From assembly GCF_002532535.1 (NCBI RefSeq), contig NZ_NQWI01000003.1:1-64000 (forward strand): 64,000 nt of DNA, given 5' to 3'. The notes under the pieces are model-generated. The model ran no database searches. It was given only the letters and a program-made list of their open reading frames with translations, and was not told the DNA's origin. Every line of letters starts with the position of its first letter. Position 1 is the first letter of the stretch. Shown here in pieces: positions 8,931-17,852 of this stretch. A program made the position numbers and the translations under genes. The DNA is from Candidatus Viridilinea mediisalina (GTDB taxonomy: Bacteria > Chloroflexota > Chloroflexia > Chloroflexales > Chloroflexaceae).

Positions 8931-11041
8931 CGCTCCACCAACACCACCAGTGAGCGCGCCGCCAGTTGGTAGGTCTCAGTGGTAATAGGCGTACCCTCGG
9001 CCAATTGTGGCTCGGCAGTGTCTACCAACACCTCCCAGAGGGGATCGTCGGGCCAATCGGGCAGGATAAAGGCTACATCCTCTGGGCTGGCATTGAAGAG
9101 GACGAGCAGCACATCGTCATGCACGGGATTGCCTTGGATGTCATGCTCGCGCATGACGCGCCCGTTGAGCAGCAGGCCAATGCAGCGCAATTCGCTATTG
9201 TGCCAGATCGCCGGGCCGATCTCTTGTCCATCGGGGGTGAGCCATTCAACATCATAGTCAATCCCGCCAGGCACCAACGGCCCCTGAAAGAAGCGCCGGC
9301 GGTGCAGCAGCGGGTGGCGTTGCCGTAGCTCAATCAGACGCTTCGTAAAGGCCAGCAGCCCCTCAGCCTCCTCATCGGGACGCCAGTCGAGCCAACTGAT
9401 AGCGTTATCTTGGCAGTAGGCATTATTATTGCCCTGCTGGGTACGCCCACGCTCATCGCCCGCCAGCAGCATCGGCGTACCCTGCGAGAGCAGCAGCGTA
9501 GCCAGGAAATTCCGCATCTGGCGCAGGCGCGCCTCACGGATCTCCGGATCGTCACTTGGCCCCTCAACCCCCATATTCCAACTGTTGTTGTGGTCATCGC
9601 CATCGTGGTTCGCTTCGCCATTGGCCTCGTTATGCTTCTCGTTGTAGCTGACCAAATCGCGCAGCGTAAAGCCATCGTGGGCGGTGATAAAATTGACACT
9701 ATGGAAGGGCCGACGCCCGTTGTGGCGGTAGAGATCCATCGAGCCCATAATGCGCGAGGCAAACTCGGCGGCCTGGCCCCCATCACCCTTCCAAAACTTA
9801 CGGACATTATCGCGGTACTTGCCGTTCCATTCGGCCCAAGGGTAGGGGAAGCGCCCCACCCAGTAGCCATCAGGCCCAACATCCCACGGCTCGGCAATCA
9901 GCTTCACCTGAGCCAGAATCGGATCAAGCTTAACCACATCGAAGAAGGCATTCGCGCCATCATTCTCGCCGCGAATCAGGGTACGGGCCAGATCAAAGCG
10001 GAAGCCATCAACACGCATCTCAGTCACCCAGTAGCGCAGACTGTCAATGACCAACTGCAAGACCCGCGAATGGGTGGTATCGAGGCTATTACCCGTGCCG
10101 GTGTAATCCATGTAGTAGCGCGGATTATCGGGCACAAGGCGGTAGTAGCTCGCATTATCTAGCCCACGGAAGGCCAACGTCGGCCCCTGCTGGTTCCCCT
10201 CACCCGTATGGTTATAGACCACATCGAGAATGACTTCAATCCCAGCGGCGTGGAGCGCCTTCACCATCTGCTTAAACTCTGCGACCTGCGCACCTGGCTC
10301 TTGTGCTGCCGCATAGCGCCCATCGGGGGCAAAATAGCCAAGCGTCTGGTAGCCCCAATAGTTCTTCAAGCCCTGATCAATCAGCACTTGGTCATCAGGG
10401 AAATAGTGGATCGGCAGCAACTCCACCGCTGTGACGCCTAACGCTTGTAAGTAGGCCAGTGCTGCTGGGCTACCGAGGCCCGCATAGGTGCCACGTAACT
10501 CAGCGGGCACGTCAGGCATCTGCTGGGTAAACCCCTTCACATGCACTTCATAGATGATCGAATCGCTGAGCGGAAGAGCCAAACGCTGATCATTGCCCCA
10601 ATCAAAGCGCTGATCAACCACCACCGAACGGGGGGCAAAGGGGGCACTATCGCGCTTCCCAATGGTCAAATCGGCATACGGACTACTCATGCGGTAGCCA
10701 TAGAGCGCATTCTCCCACTGCAATCCATCGGTAATCGCCTTGGCATAGGGATCGAGCAGCAGCTTATGGGGATTGAAACGATGGCCATGGCCGGGATTAT
10801 AGGGGCCATAGACGCGATAACCATAGAGTTGGCCAGGCTTCAGATGTGGGACATAACCATGCCAAATATGTTCCGTCCGCTCAGGCAACCTCAGGCGGGT
10901 TGTCTCACGCACCGCCTCAGGCCCATCGAAGAGGCAGAGGTCTACCCGGGTGGCATGCTGCGAAAAGAGGGCAAAATTCACCCCCAGACCATCCCACGTC
11001 GCGCCGAGTGGATAGGGTTTTCCGGGCCAAATGGCTGCCAT
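8891..11041 (-). CDS. glgX: Glycogen debranching enzyme GlgX (isoamylase type)
   Basis: A 716-residue GH13 enzyme that hydrolyses alpha-1,6 branches of glycogen limit dextrins. It has an N-terminal CBM48 region (about 10-110). The catalytic barrel has the nucleophile in DGFRFD (Asp350), the acid/base in LIAEPWD (Glu384) and the transition-state stabiliser in ITAHDG (Asp456). The length matches the family. The ATG at 11041 has GGAG about ten bases upstream. The last dozen residues (RGQKTRGREEART) are encoded by the tandem repeat array, so the native stop has probably been replaced. The upstream signalling gene on the same strand is 15 bases away, which suggests cotranscription. Confidence 0.95.
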   Translation of the reverse strand: MAAIWPGKPYPLGATWDGLGVNFALFSQHATRVDLCLFDGPEAVRETTRLRLPERTEHIWHGYVPHLKPGQLYGYRVYGPYNPGHGHRFNPHKLLLDPYAKAITDGLQWENALYGYRMSSPYADLTIGKRDSAPFAPRSVVVDQRFDWGNDQRLALPLSDSIIYEVHVKGFTQQMPDVPAELRGTYAGLGSPAALAYLQALGVTAVELLPIHYFPDDQVLIDQGLKNYWGYQTLGYFAPDGRYAAAQEPGAQVAEFKQMVKALHAAGIEVILDVVYNHTGEGNQQGPTLAFRGLDNASYYRLVPDNPRYYMDYTGTGNSLDTTHSRVLQLVIDSLRYWVTEMRVDGFRFDLARTLIRGENDGANAFFDVVKLDPILAQVKLIAEPWDVGPDGYWVGRFPYPWAEWNGKYRDNVRKFWKGDGGQAAEFASRIMGSMDLYRHNGRRPFHSVNFITAHDGFTLRDLVSYNEKHNEANGEANHDGDDHNNSWNMGVEGPSDDPEIREARLRQMRNFLATLLLSQGTPMLLAGDERGRTQQGNNNAYCQDNAISWLDWRPDEEAEGLLAFTKRLIELRQRHPLLHRRRFFQGPLVPGGIDYDVEWLTPDGQEIGPAIWHNSELRCIGLLLNGRVMREHDIQGNPVHDDVLLVLFNASPEDVAFILPDWPDDPLWEVLVDTAEPQLAEGTPITTETYQLAARSLVVLVERGQKTRGREEART

Positions 11042-11056
11042 ACGATATTACTCCGT

Positions 11057-12922
11057 TTACCTATATACTTGTTGCTGAATCATAGCTATAAACGCTTGAA
11101 CTACTGTAGGATCAAAATGGCTGCCTGCACGCTGTTTAATATACTCCAAGGCCCGTTCATCGCTCCAAGCCGGGCGGTAGGGGCGCTCGGAGCGCAGGGC
11201 GTCCCAGACATCAACCACCGAAAAGATGCGTGCGGCTAGGGGAATCGCTTCACCCTTCAGCCCCTGCGGGTAGCCGGTGCCATCCCACTTCTCGTGGTGC
11301 CCATAGGGAATGATCAGGGTCTGTTGCAAAAAGGGAATCATCGCCAACCACTCGTAGGCGTAGGTAGGATGCTGGCGCATCACCTCCCACTCAGCCACCG
11401 AAAGCGGCCCCGGCTTGAGCAGGATGCGATCAGGGATGCCCATTTTACCAATGTCATGCAATAATGCACCACGGCGGATATGTTCCAACTCTTCGCCATT
11501 GATGCCCATTGTACGAGCCAACTGCATCGTCAACTCCGTCACGCGCACACTATGGCCTTCGGTCTCGTGGTCACGCAGATCAAGCGCCCGCGACCAGCCC
11601 TCAATTGTTGCATTGTAGGCATGGCTCAACTCGGCACTACTGAGTTGCAGTTGATCAAAGAGCATGGCAGTATGAATTGCAATGGCAGCTTGCAGTGCCA
11701 GGGCTTCAACATAGAGCCACCACATATGGTCGGGCACAAAATGGTCATGGTGGAACAACTCCAAGACGCCCTGTACATCACCACGAGCACGCAGCGGCAG
11801 GGCACTATAGCTGCAAAAGCGAGTCGCCAAGAGGTAATCGCGCGGCGCACGCAGCACCGGTTGGGTATAATTGGGTTCAGCCAACGGGCGCTCGGTCTGA
11901 AACACCATGCCTGCCAGCCCTTCATCGGGGCGCTGGAGCATCAGGGTCTCACTGGATCGATCCAAACCATTGCTGGCCGCCAACTCAAGCATGCCGGTGT
12001 GCCGATTGAGTAACAGGATACCACAGGCATCCACCTTGAGTTGGCCCATAATATTTTCGAGCAGGCGTGCCAAGATGTTCTTCAGATCGAGACTAGCCGT
12101 AATGGCCACCCCCATCGCATGCAGGCTAGTGAGTTGGTTCAGTTGGCGTTGAATCTGGGCTTCGGCCTGCTTCCGTACCGTAATATCGCGCAGAATCATC
12201 TGTACATGCTCGCCCTCACTATCATCTACCAAACCAATACTCACTTCAACCGCAATCGGCTGACCATGGCTATTCTGGATCTGCAATTCGGTACGCACCG
12301 TATGTTCGTGCCCCTTGCTCAAGCTTTGCAAACAAGCCTCATAGCGTTCTAAACTTTCAGGGGGCAAAAAGTGGGTAAAGCTGATCGCTTGCAACTGAGC
12401 TGCGTTCAGCATGCCAAGGAGTTGCACCAAAGCCTGATTGACCAAGATAAAGCAATGGGCCCGATCAAGCACCGCAATGCCATCGGGGGCAAGTTGAATC
12501 AGGCGCACAAAACGCTCATGCTGGTTGTGCAAATGGCGATAGCGGTTGAGCCGCATAATCGTGCGTACCTGCGCCAATAGCTCACCATGGTCAAAGGGTT
12601 TACTAATAAACCCATCAGCACCCGCATTAAGCCCCTGCAAGCGTGAGGCCTGATCATTGAGTGACGTGAGGAAGAGAATCGGTAGATCACGCCAACGCGG
12701 ATCATCACGGAGCCGCATACACACCGTAAACCCATCAAGGTCGGGTAAAACGACATCAAGCAGCATGAGATCAACATGTTGATCCTGCAACAGCGCCAAT
12801 GCCTCTTCGCCGCTCTCGGCCTCAAGCAACGTGTGTTCCTCTTGGCGCAACAACGTCCGCAGCATAAAACGAACGTGGCTATCATCATCAACGATGAGAA
12901 TGGTACTCTGTGGTGTGTGCAT
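11057..12922 (-). CDS. Response regulator with PAS, GAF and HD-GYP domains
   Basis: A 621-residue cytoplasmic regulator. The receiver domain (1-115) has the phosphoacceptor Asp56 and conserved Lys108. A PAS domain (135-255) and a GAF domain (270-420) follow. The C-terminal HD-GYP phosphodiesterase (440-615) has HD at 489-490 and GTGYP at 548-552, so it is predicted to degrade cyclic di-GMP when phosphorylated. No cognate histidine kinase is adjacent. The start is the ATG at 12922; no strong Shine-Dalgarno is seen. Its stop lies 15 bases before glgX, hinting at a link between c-di-GMP signalling and glycogen use, which is speculative. Confidence 0.93.
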   Translation of the reverse strand: MHTPQSTILIVDDDSHVRFMLRTLLRQEEHTLLEAESGEEALALLQDQHVDLMLLDVVLPDLDGFTVCMRLRDDPRWRDLPILFLTSLNDQASRLQGLNAGADGFISKPFDHGELLAQVRTIMRLNRYRHLHNQHERFVRLIQLAPDGIAVLDRAHCFILVNQALVQLLGMLNAAQLQAISFTHFLPPESLERYEACLQSLSKGHEHTVRTELQIQNSHGQPIAVEVSIGLVDDSEGEHVQMILRDITVRKQAEAQIQRQLNQLTSLHAMGVAITASLDLKNILARLLENIMGQLKVDACGILLLNRHTGMLELAASNGLDRSSETLMLQRPDEGLAGMVFQTERPLAEPNYTQPVLRAPRDYLLATRFCSYSALPLRARGDVQGVLELFHHDHFVPDHMWWLYVEALALQAAIAIHTAMLFDQLQLSSAELSHAYNATIEGWSRALDLRDHETEGHSVRVTELTMQLARTMGINGEELEHIRRGALLHDIGKMGIPDRILLKPGPLSVAEWEVMRQHPTYAYEWLAMIPFLQQTLIIPYGHHEKWDGTGYPQGLKGEAIPLAARIFSVVDVWDALRSERPYRPAWSDERALEYIKQRAGSHFDPTVVQAFIAMIQQQVYR

Positions 12923-12997
12923 AGCTTATGATGGTGGGGTATAACCGAATTATGGGGTGTTTGTGATGAGTGGGGCGGCTTCGTCGCCTGACAAGAA

Positions 12998-13048
12998 CTC
13001 TTTTTGTTTCGTTTGGGCGGCTTCGCCGCCCAAACGAAACAAAAAGAG
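12998..13048. terminator. Perfect 24-bp hairpin carrying the next gene's RBS
   Basis: Two 24-base arms (CTCTTTTTGTTTCGTTTGGG continuing CGGC, and the exact complement) enclose the loop TTC. The 3' arm ends AAAAAGAG, followed by GT, ten bases before the ATG at 13058, so the only Shine-Dalgarno of the next gene is paired inside the stem. It belongs to the GGCGGC hairpin family. Confidence 0.75.
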
Positions 13049-13057
13049 GTAATCATT

Positions 13058-15931
13058 ATGATACCACAAGCAATAATAAAGCCACATATGCAAGCCCTTA
13101 TTTCCCATGCCCTTGCCCTTATAATGCTGACCCTGCTCACTCTGGTTGGCGGGGCGCTGTTGGCCCAACCAAGCCTTGAACTTCAGGCTGAACATCCGCG
13201 CATTGGCCAGTTCTTAGCCCGTTTCTACGCCCTTGAAACGCATGAACAAGCAACCTACCGCTGGTCGGCGGGTGAGGCGGCAATCTTCCTTCATGGCTTC
13301 GAGGGCCAGCCCGCGCTCGTGCGCTTGCGCCTTGCGGGGCCACGCGCCCCCGGTGATCCCTCAGCCTTGGTAGAACTCAGTACTGCCGGAGTACCACTGG
13401 CCCACCTACAAACCAGTGAGCATTGGCGCGACTTTTGGCTCATGGTGCCCACCCAGCCCTCTGGCGAGACCGCCTTGGTGCTGCGTAGTGCGCCCTTCCG
13501 TGCCCCTGGCGACCCGCGTGAGCTTGGGGTGGCACTCAGCAACTTCAGTGCCAGTGCTGTGCCAATGGGTAACGCACTGCCACAACCGATTCGCACCATC
13601 TATCTGGCGGCCATGCCGTTGCTCCTGTGGCTGTTATTGATCCGCTTGGGCGCCAATCCACGCTTGGCCTTGGGGGGCGGTAGCATCCTTGCGGGGCTGG
13701 TTGGCCTCGCAGTGGCTCTGCCAAGCAGCGCAGGCTACTGGCTGCCTACCTTGGGTTGGCCATGGTTTCCACTGCTGCCCCTCATGCTGCTGCTTGCTTG
13801 GCCCGCCCTCAAGGTTGCCCATCAGCGCGTTTGGGCATGGCTCAAGGCCCATCCATGGACTACTTGGCTTGGTGTTGGTCTAGCCCTCGCCGCACTCCTG
13901 CTGCTGCGCTTTGGGCTGCCTGCGCCCCTTGGTGTGAGCCTGCTTATTCTGGGGGTTTGGGCAGGTTTACCACACATCCCAAGGCAACAGCTCAATGCAC
14001 TAGCGAGCCAGCCAAGCCAAGCCCTTCGCACGCCCCATTTTGCCCTTGGCCTCATGCTGATCTTCAGTATTGCCTTGGGTTTACGGCTCGTCAACCTAGA
14101 CGCGCAACCAGCGGGCCTCTGGCGCGACGAGGCGCGTCATGGATTGCAAGCCCTGCAGATCTGGCATGATCCCACGTATCGCCCCATCTACGTTGTGGGC
14201 GGTGCCGATCTCCCGGCCCTGCTCTTCTACCTCATGGCTCCCATCGTAGGCTTCTTTGGCCCTGAGCTCTGGAGTGCCCGCCTCATCAGCGCCCTCGCCG
14301 GTGCCCTGACGCCCCTTGCGCTCGCGTGGGCCGCCACACCGCTGCTCGGACGGCGCAACGCCCTCATTGCCGCCGCCCTGCTCGCCTGGGCCTCCTGGAG
14401 CCTCAGTATGAGCCGCTGGGCCTTCCCTGCAACCCTCGACCACCTCTTTACCCTCACGGCCATCGGCCTGCTCTGGCGTGGGATGGGGGGAAGAACAGAG
14501 GAACAGAGGAGCAGAAGAGCAGAGGAACAGAAGAGCAGCAGAACAGAAGAACAGAAGAACAAAGGAACAAAGGAACAAAAGAACAGAGGAACAGCTATGT
14601 CCGACAGTTCTTCTGTTCTTCTGTTCTTCCGTTCTTCCGTTCTTCCGTTCTTCCGTTCTTCTGTTCTTCCGTTCTTCCGTTCTTCCGTTCTTCCGTTCTT
14701 CCGTTCTTCTGTTCTTCTGTTCTTCCGTTCTTCCGTTCCTCTGTTCCTTTGTTCTGCCGCCGCCGGCTGCTTAGGCGCCCTGGCGCTCTACACCTACCAC
14801 ACGGGGCGCGTAGCACCTTTGGTATTGGCGGCGGTGGTCTTGCTCCGCTTGGGCGTTGCGCGAGCGGCGTGGCAGCGGGCCTTGCCCGGTCTTGCGGTTG
14901 CGCTGCTGGTTGGACTGATCACCGTCAGCCCACTCGCCTTCTACCTACTCAATGATCTCGCTGGCTACAACCGGCGCGTTGGCAGCGTCTCGTTGCTCGA
15001 TAGCCAGAGTATTGAGCAGCGCACCCCTGCGGCCTTGTTGCTCGCCAATCTTAGAGACTACGCCCTCGCCTACCACGTTGCTGGCGATAGCAACGGTCGT
15101 CACCATCTGCCCAACGCGCCGCTGCTCGATCCACTCGTGGGCTTAGGCTTGGCCTTTGGCCTCGGCTTGAGCCTCGCGGGGGGCTGGCGTCAACCTGCCC
15201 TCGCGCTGCCGCTGGCACTAGGAGGCATCTATATGCTCCCAGGCATCTTCAGTGGTGACGCGCCCCACGCCATGCGCTCATTGGGCACCCTCGCCCCCGC
15301 GTGCATGCTCGCGGCGGTAGGCTTCACGCAACTCTCCACCAACCTTATACCAATGAGCCTTGAACATGCCGCAGTATCAAGAACGCTAACGCCCATTGGG
15401 ACGCAATGTTCGGCAATCGGCAATCGGCAATCTACAATCGTAAATGGTATTAGAGCCAAAGGTCTGCTTATGCTATTCATACTTGGTGCCAGTCTGAGCT
15501 TTAATGTTTGGCTCTATTTTGGTATCATGCGTTATGAGCCCCGTGTCTACCACGAGTTTGATCTCGTTACCACCAGCATGGGTCATGCCGCCCGTGCCCC
15601 TTGGCGCAGCAACGACGCCATGCTGCGTCAGGTGCGGGTCTACCTGCCGCAGAGCGCCCGTCTCAGCGAACCTGTACGCTACCTGGGGTGGGGCTTACCG
15701 GCACCTGGGATCTACGGCGATGGGCCCATTGCCAATGATGGGCCAGCCTTGATCATTCTCCCGGCTAGTGCCAACCTAGACGAACAGGCACGAGCCATCA
15801 CCGCCCTTGGCCCCGACGCTCGCGCCCTTGGTCCCACCGCCTACTACCCCGGGAGCAACACCCCCATCACCCTGGCCTTCGGGCGTGGCGCAGCGGCAGA
15901 ACGTCTGGTGGAAAGCCTTGCTAGGAAGTAG
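13058..15931 (+). CDS. GT39-like membrane glycosyltransferase with repeat insertions
   Basis: A 957-residue multi-pass membrane protein. The first 320 residues hold a signal/TM segment, a lumenal stretch and several TM helices. The part after about residue 340 resembles the ArnT/PMT (GT39, GT-C) fold, with the acidic pair in LWRDEARHG in the first loop. Such enzymes move sugars from polyprenyl carriers to protein or lipid at the membrane; the substrate here is unknown. Two stretches are plainly repeat-derived: residues about 478-567 (Glu/Gln/Lys-rich, then SSVLPFFR repeats) and 763-799. I chose ATG 13058 over an earlier in-frame start at 13004 because 13004 lies within the hairpin. Confidence 0.8.
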   Translation: MIPQAIIKPHMQALISHALALIMLTLLTLVGGALLAQPSLELQAEHPRIGQFLARFYALETHEQATYRWSAGEAAIFLHGFEGQPALVRLRLAGPRAPGDPSALVELSTAGVPLAHLQTSEHWRDFWLMVPTQPSGETALVLRSAPFRAPGDPRELGVALSNFSASAVPMGNALPQPIRTIYLAAMPLLLWLLLIRLGANPRLALGGGSILAGLVGLAVALPSSAGYWLPTLGWPWFPLLPLMLLLAWPALKVAHQRVWAWLKAHPWTTWLGVGLALAALLLLRFGLPAPLGVSLLILGVWAGLPHIPRQQLNALASQPSQALRTPHFALGLMLIFSIALGLRLVNLDAQPAGLWRDEARHGLQALQIWHDPTYRPIYVVGGADLPALLFYLMAPIVGFFGPELWSARLISALAGALTPLALAWAATPLLGRRNALIAAALLAWASWSLSMSRWAFPATLDHLFTLTAIGLLWRGMGGRTEEQRSRRAEEQKSSRTEEQKNKGTKEQKNRGTAMSDSSSVLLFFRSSVLPFFRSSVLPFFRSSVLPFFRSSVLLFFRSSVPLFLCSAAAGCLGALALYTYHTGRVAPLVLAAVVLLRLGVARAAWQRALPGLAVALLVGLITVSPLAFYLLNDLAGYNRRVGSVSLLDSQSIEQRTPAALLLANLRDYALAYHVAGDSNGRHHLPNAPLLDPLVGLGLAFGLGLSLAGGWRQPALALPLALGGIYMLPGIFSGDAPHAMRSLGTLAPACMLAAVGFTQLSTNLIPMSLEHAAVSRTLTPIGTQCSAIGNRQSTIVNGIRAKGLLMLFILGASLSFNVWLYFGIMRYEPRVYHEFDLVTTSMGHAARAPWRSNDAMLRQVRVYLPQSARLSEPVRYLGWGLPAPGIYGDGPIANDGPALIILPASANLDEQARAITALGPDARALGPTAYYPGSNTPITLAFGRGAAAERLVESLARK
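14489..14757. repeat. GAACAGAAGAACAG inverted tract inside the GT39 gene
   Basis: About 100 bases of GAACAGAGGAACAG-type units are followed by about 140 bases of the complement (CTGTTCTTCCGTTCTTCCG). Together they form one very long imperfect hairpin. The frame stays open in both arms. The same family lies between genes at 39445-39620, 60254-60345 and 61996-62092. Confidence 0.88.
15344..15453. repeat. TATACCAAT-element inside the GT39 gene
   Basis: It begins TTATACCAATGAGCCTTGAA, continues CATGCCGCAG and GGGACGCAATGTTCGGCAAT, and ends AAATGGTATTA. Full or partial relatives are at 3963-4035, 8548-8632, 43651-43717 and 61527-61640. The outer ends form a short inverted pair (AATACCA/TGGTATT). 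It encodes residues 763-799 in frame, between TM segments. Confidence 0.85.
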
Positions 15932-15932
15932 G

Positions 15933-15998
15933 TGAGGATGCGTGAGGCGAAGAGGCGAGGGTTTCGCGTCCTCGCGTCCTCGCGTCCTCGCGTCCTCA
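15933..15998. repeat. GCGAGGATGCG/TCCTCGCG repeat copy
   Basis: Inverted halves (GAGGATGCGTGAGGCGAAGA and CGCGTCCTCGCGTCCTCGCG) follow the GT39 stop codon and could serve as a terminator. They match the tandem array at 8633-8930. Confidence 0.7.
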
Positions 15999-16046
15999 CA
16001 AGCTGTAACGTCATTACGAACCATTACATAAGGAGCAAAACAGCCC

Positions 16047-16328
16047 ATGAACAGACTCAGCCCGGACGAAATCACCCTTCACATGGAACAGATCCACGGA
16101 TGGACGCGCCAAGGCGAAGCCTTGTGCAAGACCTACAAGCTCTCCGGCTTTCCCGCCGCCATCGCCTTTGTGACCCAGATCGGTTTTCTGGCCGAAGCAG
16201 CCGGGCACCACCCCGACATTGACATCCGCTACAACAAGGTCACGTTGACGCTCACCACCCATGATGCAGGTGGCTTGACCATGAAGGACTTTGCGTTGGC
16301 GGCGGCGGCGGATGAGGCGATGGGTTGA
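16047..16328 (+). CDS. Pterin-4-alpha-carbinolamine dehydratase
   Basis: A 93-residue protein matching the PCD/DCoH family in length and motif. The conserved GHHPDI precedes a hydrophobic strand and THDAGGLTMKD near the C-terminus; these histidines form the active site. It dehydrates 4a-hydroxytetrahydropterin, recycling the pterin cofactor, and in bacteria often acts with aromatic amino acid hydroxylases or in molybdopterin/folate side paths. No such partner is nearby. AAGGAG lies ten bases or so upstream of the ATG. It is flanked by repeat tracts on both sides, so it is probably monocistronic. Confidence 0.93.
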   Translation: MNRLSPDEITLHMEQIHGWTRQGEALCKTYKLSGFPAAIAFVTQIGFLAEAAGHHPDIDIRYNKVTLTLTTHDAGGLTMKDFALAAAADEAMG

Positions 16329-16344
16329 GGTTATATGAGGGTAT

Positions 16345-16730
16345 AGAGATTTGAACCACAGAGGCACCGAGGACACAGAGTTGTTGATGGGAGAGGGTAT
16401 ATGAGGGTATAGAGATTTGAACCACAGAGGCACCGAGGACACAGAGTTGTTGATGGAGGCAGACCAATCATGGTAATCGCCTTCCCAAAAACCCTCTCTG
16501 TGCTCTCTGTGCCTCTGTGGTTCAAAAACCCCTGCACCATGGAACATGGAGGCGAACCAATCACGGCGGCAACCGCCTTCCCAAAAAACCTCTCTGTGCT
16601 CTCTGTGCCTCTGTGGTTCAAAAACCCCTGCACCATGGAGGCGAACCAATCACGGCGGCGACCGCCTTCCCAATAAAAACCCTCTCTGTGCTCTCTGTGC
16701 CTCTGTGGTTCAAAAACCTCTGTACCTCTC
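16345..16730. repeat. CACAGAGGCACCGAGG repeat cluster
   Basis: Two 56-base direct copies containing ACCACAGAGGCACCGAGGAC are followed by three copies of the complement (CTCTGTGCCTCTGTGGTTCA) with variable spacers, so arms can pair over hundreds of bases. The family recurs at 30107, 42561, 49485, 57796, 60216 and 62675. It fills the 420-base gap; no gene is seen. Confidence 0.9.
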
Positions 16731-16748
16731 TCTCCCTCTCCCTCTCCC

Positions 16749-17825
16749 TCAGCACTCGACCAAAAAATCCCCAATGCGCCGGGCCGCAGCCCAGCCGCTG
16801 CTAATCGCCAAATGGGCGCGGCCCTGGCCCAACTCCATATCGCCTGCCACAAAGATACCGGCACGCCCTGCGCTGGCAGCCACACCACACGACGTATCGG
16901 CCAGGGCGTAGCGCCAGCGCTGAATATCAACCCAGAGTGGCGGTTCGAGATCGGTATCAACCAGCGCACAGATGTAGGTATGCACATCGGCCACTGGCGC
17001 AGGAATCAGCCCATCTTGGTCGTAGGTATCTTTTACCAGCGCCTCCCAATGGGTCTGGCTCCAAGCGGGAGCCATTTGGGCCAGCATCAGCCCGTGGCCC
17101 TCTGGGGTGCGCCCCGGCTTGGCATGCTCGCAGGCTAACCATGTGATTGGGTGCATACGGTCGGTATTCACTAGGGCATACCAAGGGGGCGTTGGGCTTT
17201 GCTTATAGGCCAGCGCCAGCGAAATGCATGGGCGGTAGCGGGCGGGTTGCAGCGCCGCCAACAACTCACTCCGCACTTCTGGATCAATCTCGCTGGCCGC
17301 AAGAATCGCCGCCGACTGAGGTGCCGGTGCGGTCAAGAGCACAACATCAAAGGGGCCAACCCGCTCACCGCTCGTATCCACCACCTCATAGCCTGCACCT
17401 ACCGACATAAGGGCGGCAACGCTGCGCTCCAAGCTCACATTCAGCCCCTGGGCCATATGCTGCGCCAACGCATTATTGCCATTCGTCCAGACCCATTTAG
17501 GCTCGGTGTTCATCGCCGGATCGCCGGGCATGATCCGCCCCATGCCGTCAAACGTCCAGACCGGGGCAGTCAGTTCTTGGGCCGTCCCACTATCCTGCAC
17601 AAGTGCCAAAAGGGGCGCACTGGGTGCCTTGATCAACTGGGCACCATGGTCAATACAGAAATCACCAACGCGACGAGTTGCCACCCGTCCACCCACACCA
17701 CGGCTCTTTTCAAAGATCGCTACCGTATGACCAGCCTGCATCAATTCACGGCCTGCTGCCAACCCTGCCACACCAGCGCCCACGATGGCGATCGATTTGG
17801 TGTGTTTGTGTTGCGAATTCTGCAT
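16749..17825 (-). CDS. FAD-dependent oxidoreductase, renalase-like
   Basis: A 358-residue flavoprotein. The N-terminal dinucleotide-binding GAGVAGLAAG (about residues 16-25) is followed by the EKSRGVGGR motif typical of amine-oxidase/renalase-like proteins. A C-terminal FAD-binding GIFVAGDMELGQGRAHLAISSG closes the fold. Bacterial renalases oxidise isomeric dihydronicotinamides; many relatives are uncharacterised, so the substrate is not assigned. The ATG at 17825 has AGGGGT upstream. It lies 27 bases downstream of the M16 peptidase stop on the same strand and may be cotranscribed with it. Confidence 0.88.
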   Translation of the reverse strand: MQNSQHKHTKSIAIVGAGVAGLAAGRELMQAGHTVAIFEKSRGVGGRVATRRVGDFCIDHGAQLIKAPSAPLLALVQDSGTAQELTAPVWTFDGMGRIMPGDPAMNTEPKWVWTNGNNALAQHMAQGLNVSLERSVAALMSVGAGYEVVDTSGERVGPFDVVLLTAPAPQSAAILAASEIDPEVRSELLAALQPARYRPCISLALAYKQSPTPPWYALVNTDRMHPITWLACEHAKPGRTPEGHGLMLAQMAPAWSQTHWEALVKDTYDQDGLIPAPVADVHTYICALVDTDLEPPLWVDIQRWRYALADTSCGVAASAGRAGIFVAGDMELGQGRAHLAISSGWAAARRIGDFLVEC

Positions 17826-17852
17826 TGAGCTTCTACCCCTTCAATTCGTTAA

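Noticed and set aside
8548-8972. Leu/Ala/Ser- and Arg/Gly-rich ORFs in the tandem array
   Set aside because: They are pure repeat translations with no start signals or similarity.
14489-14757. A separate small membrane protein encoded in the repeat tract
   Set aside because: Open frames exist in several phases of the repeat on both strands because the units lack stops; only the GT39 frame connects to conserved sequence.
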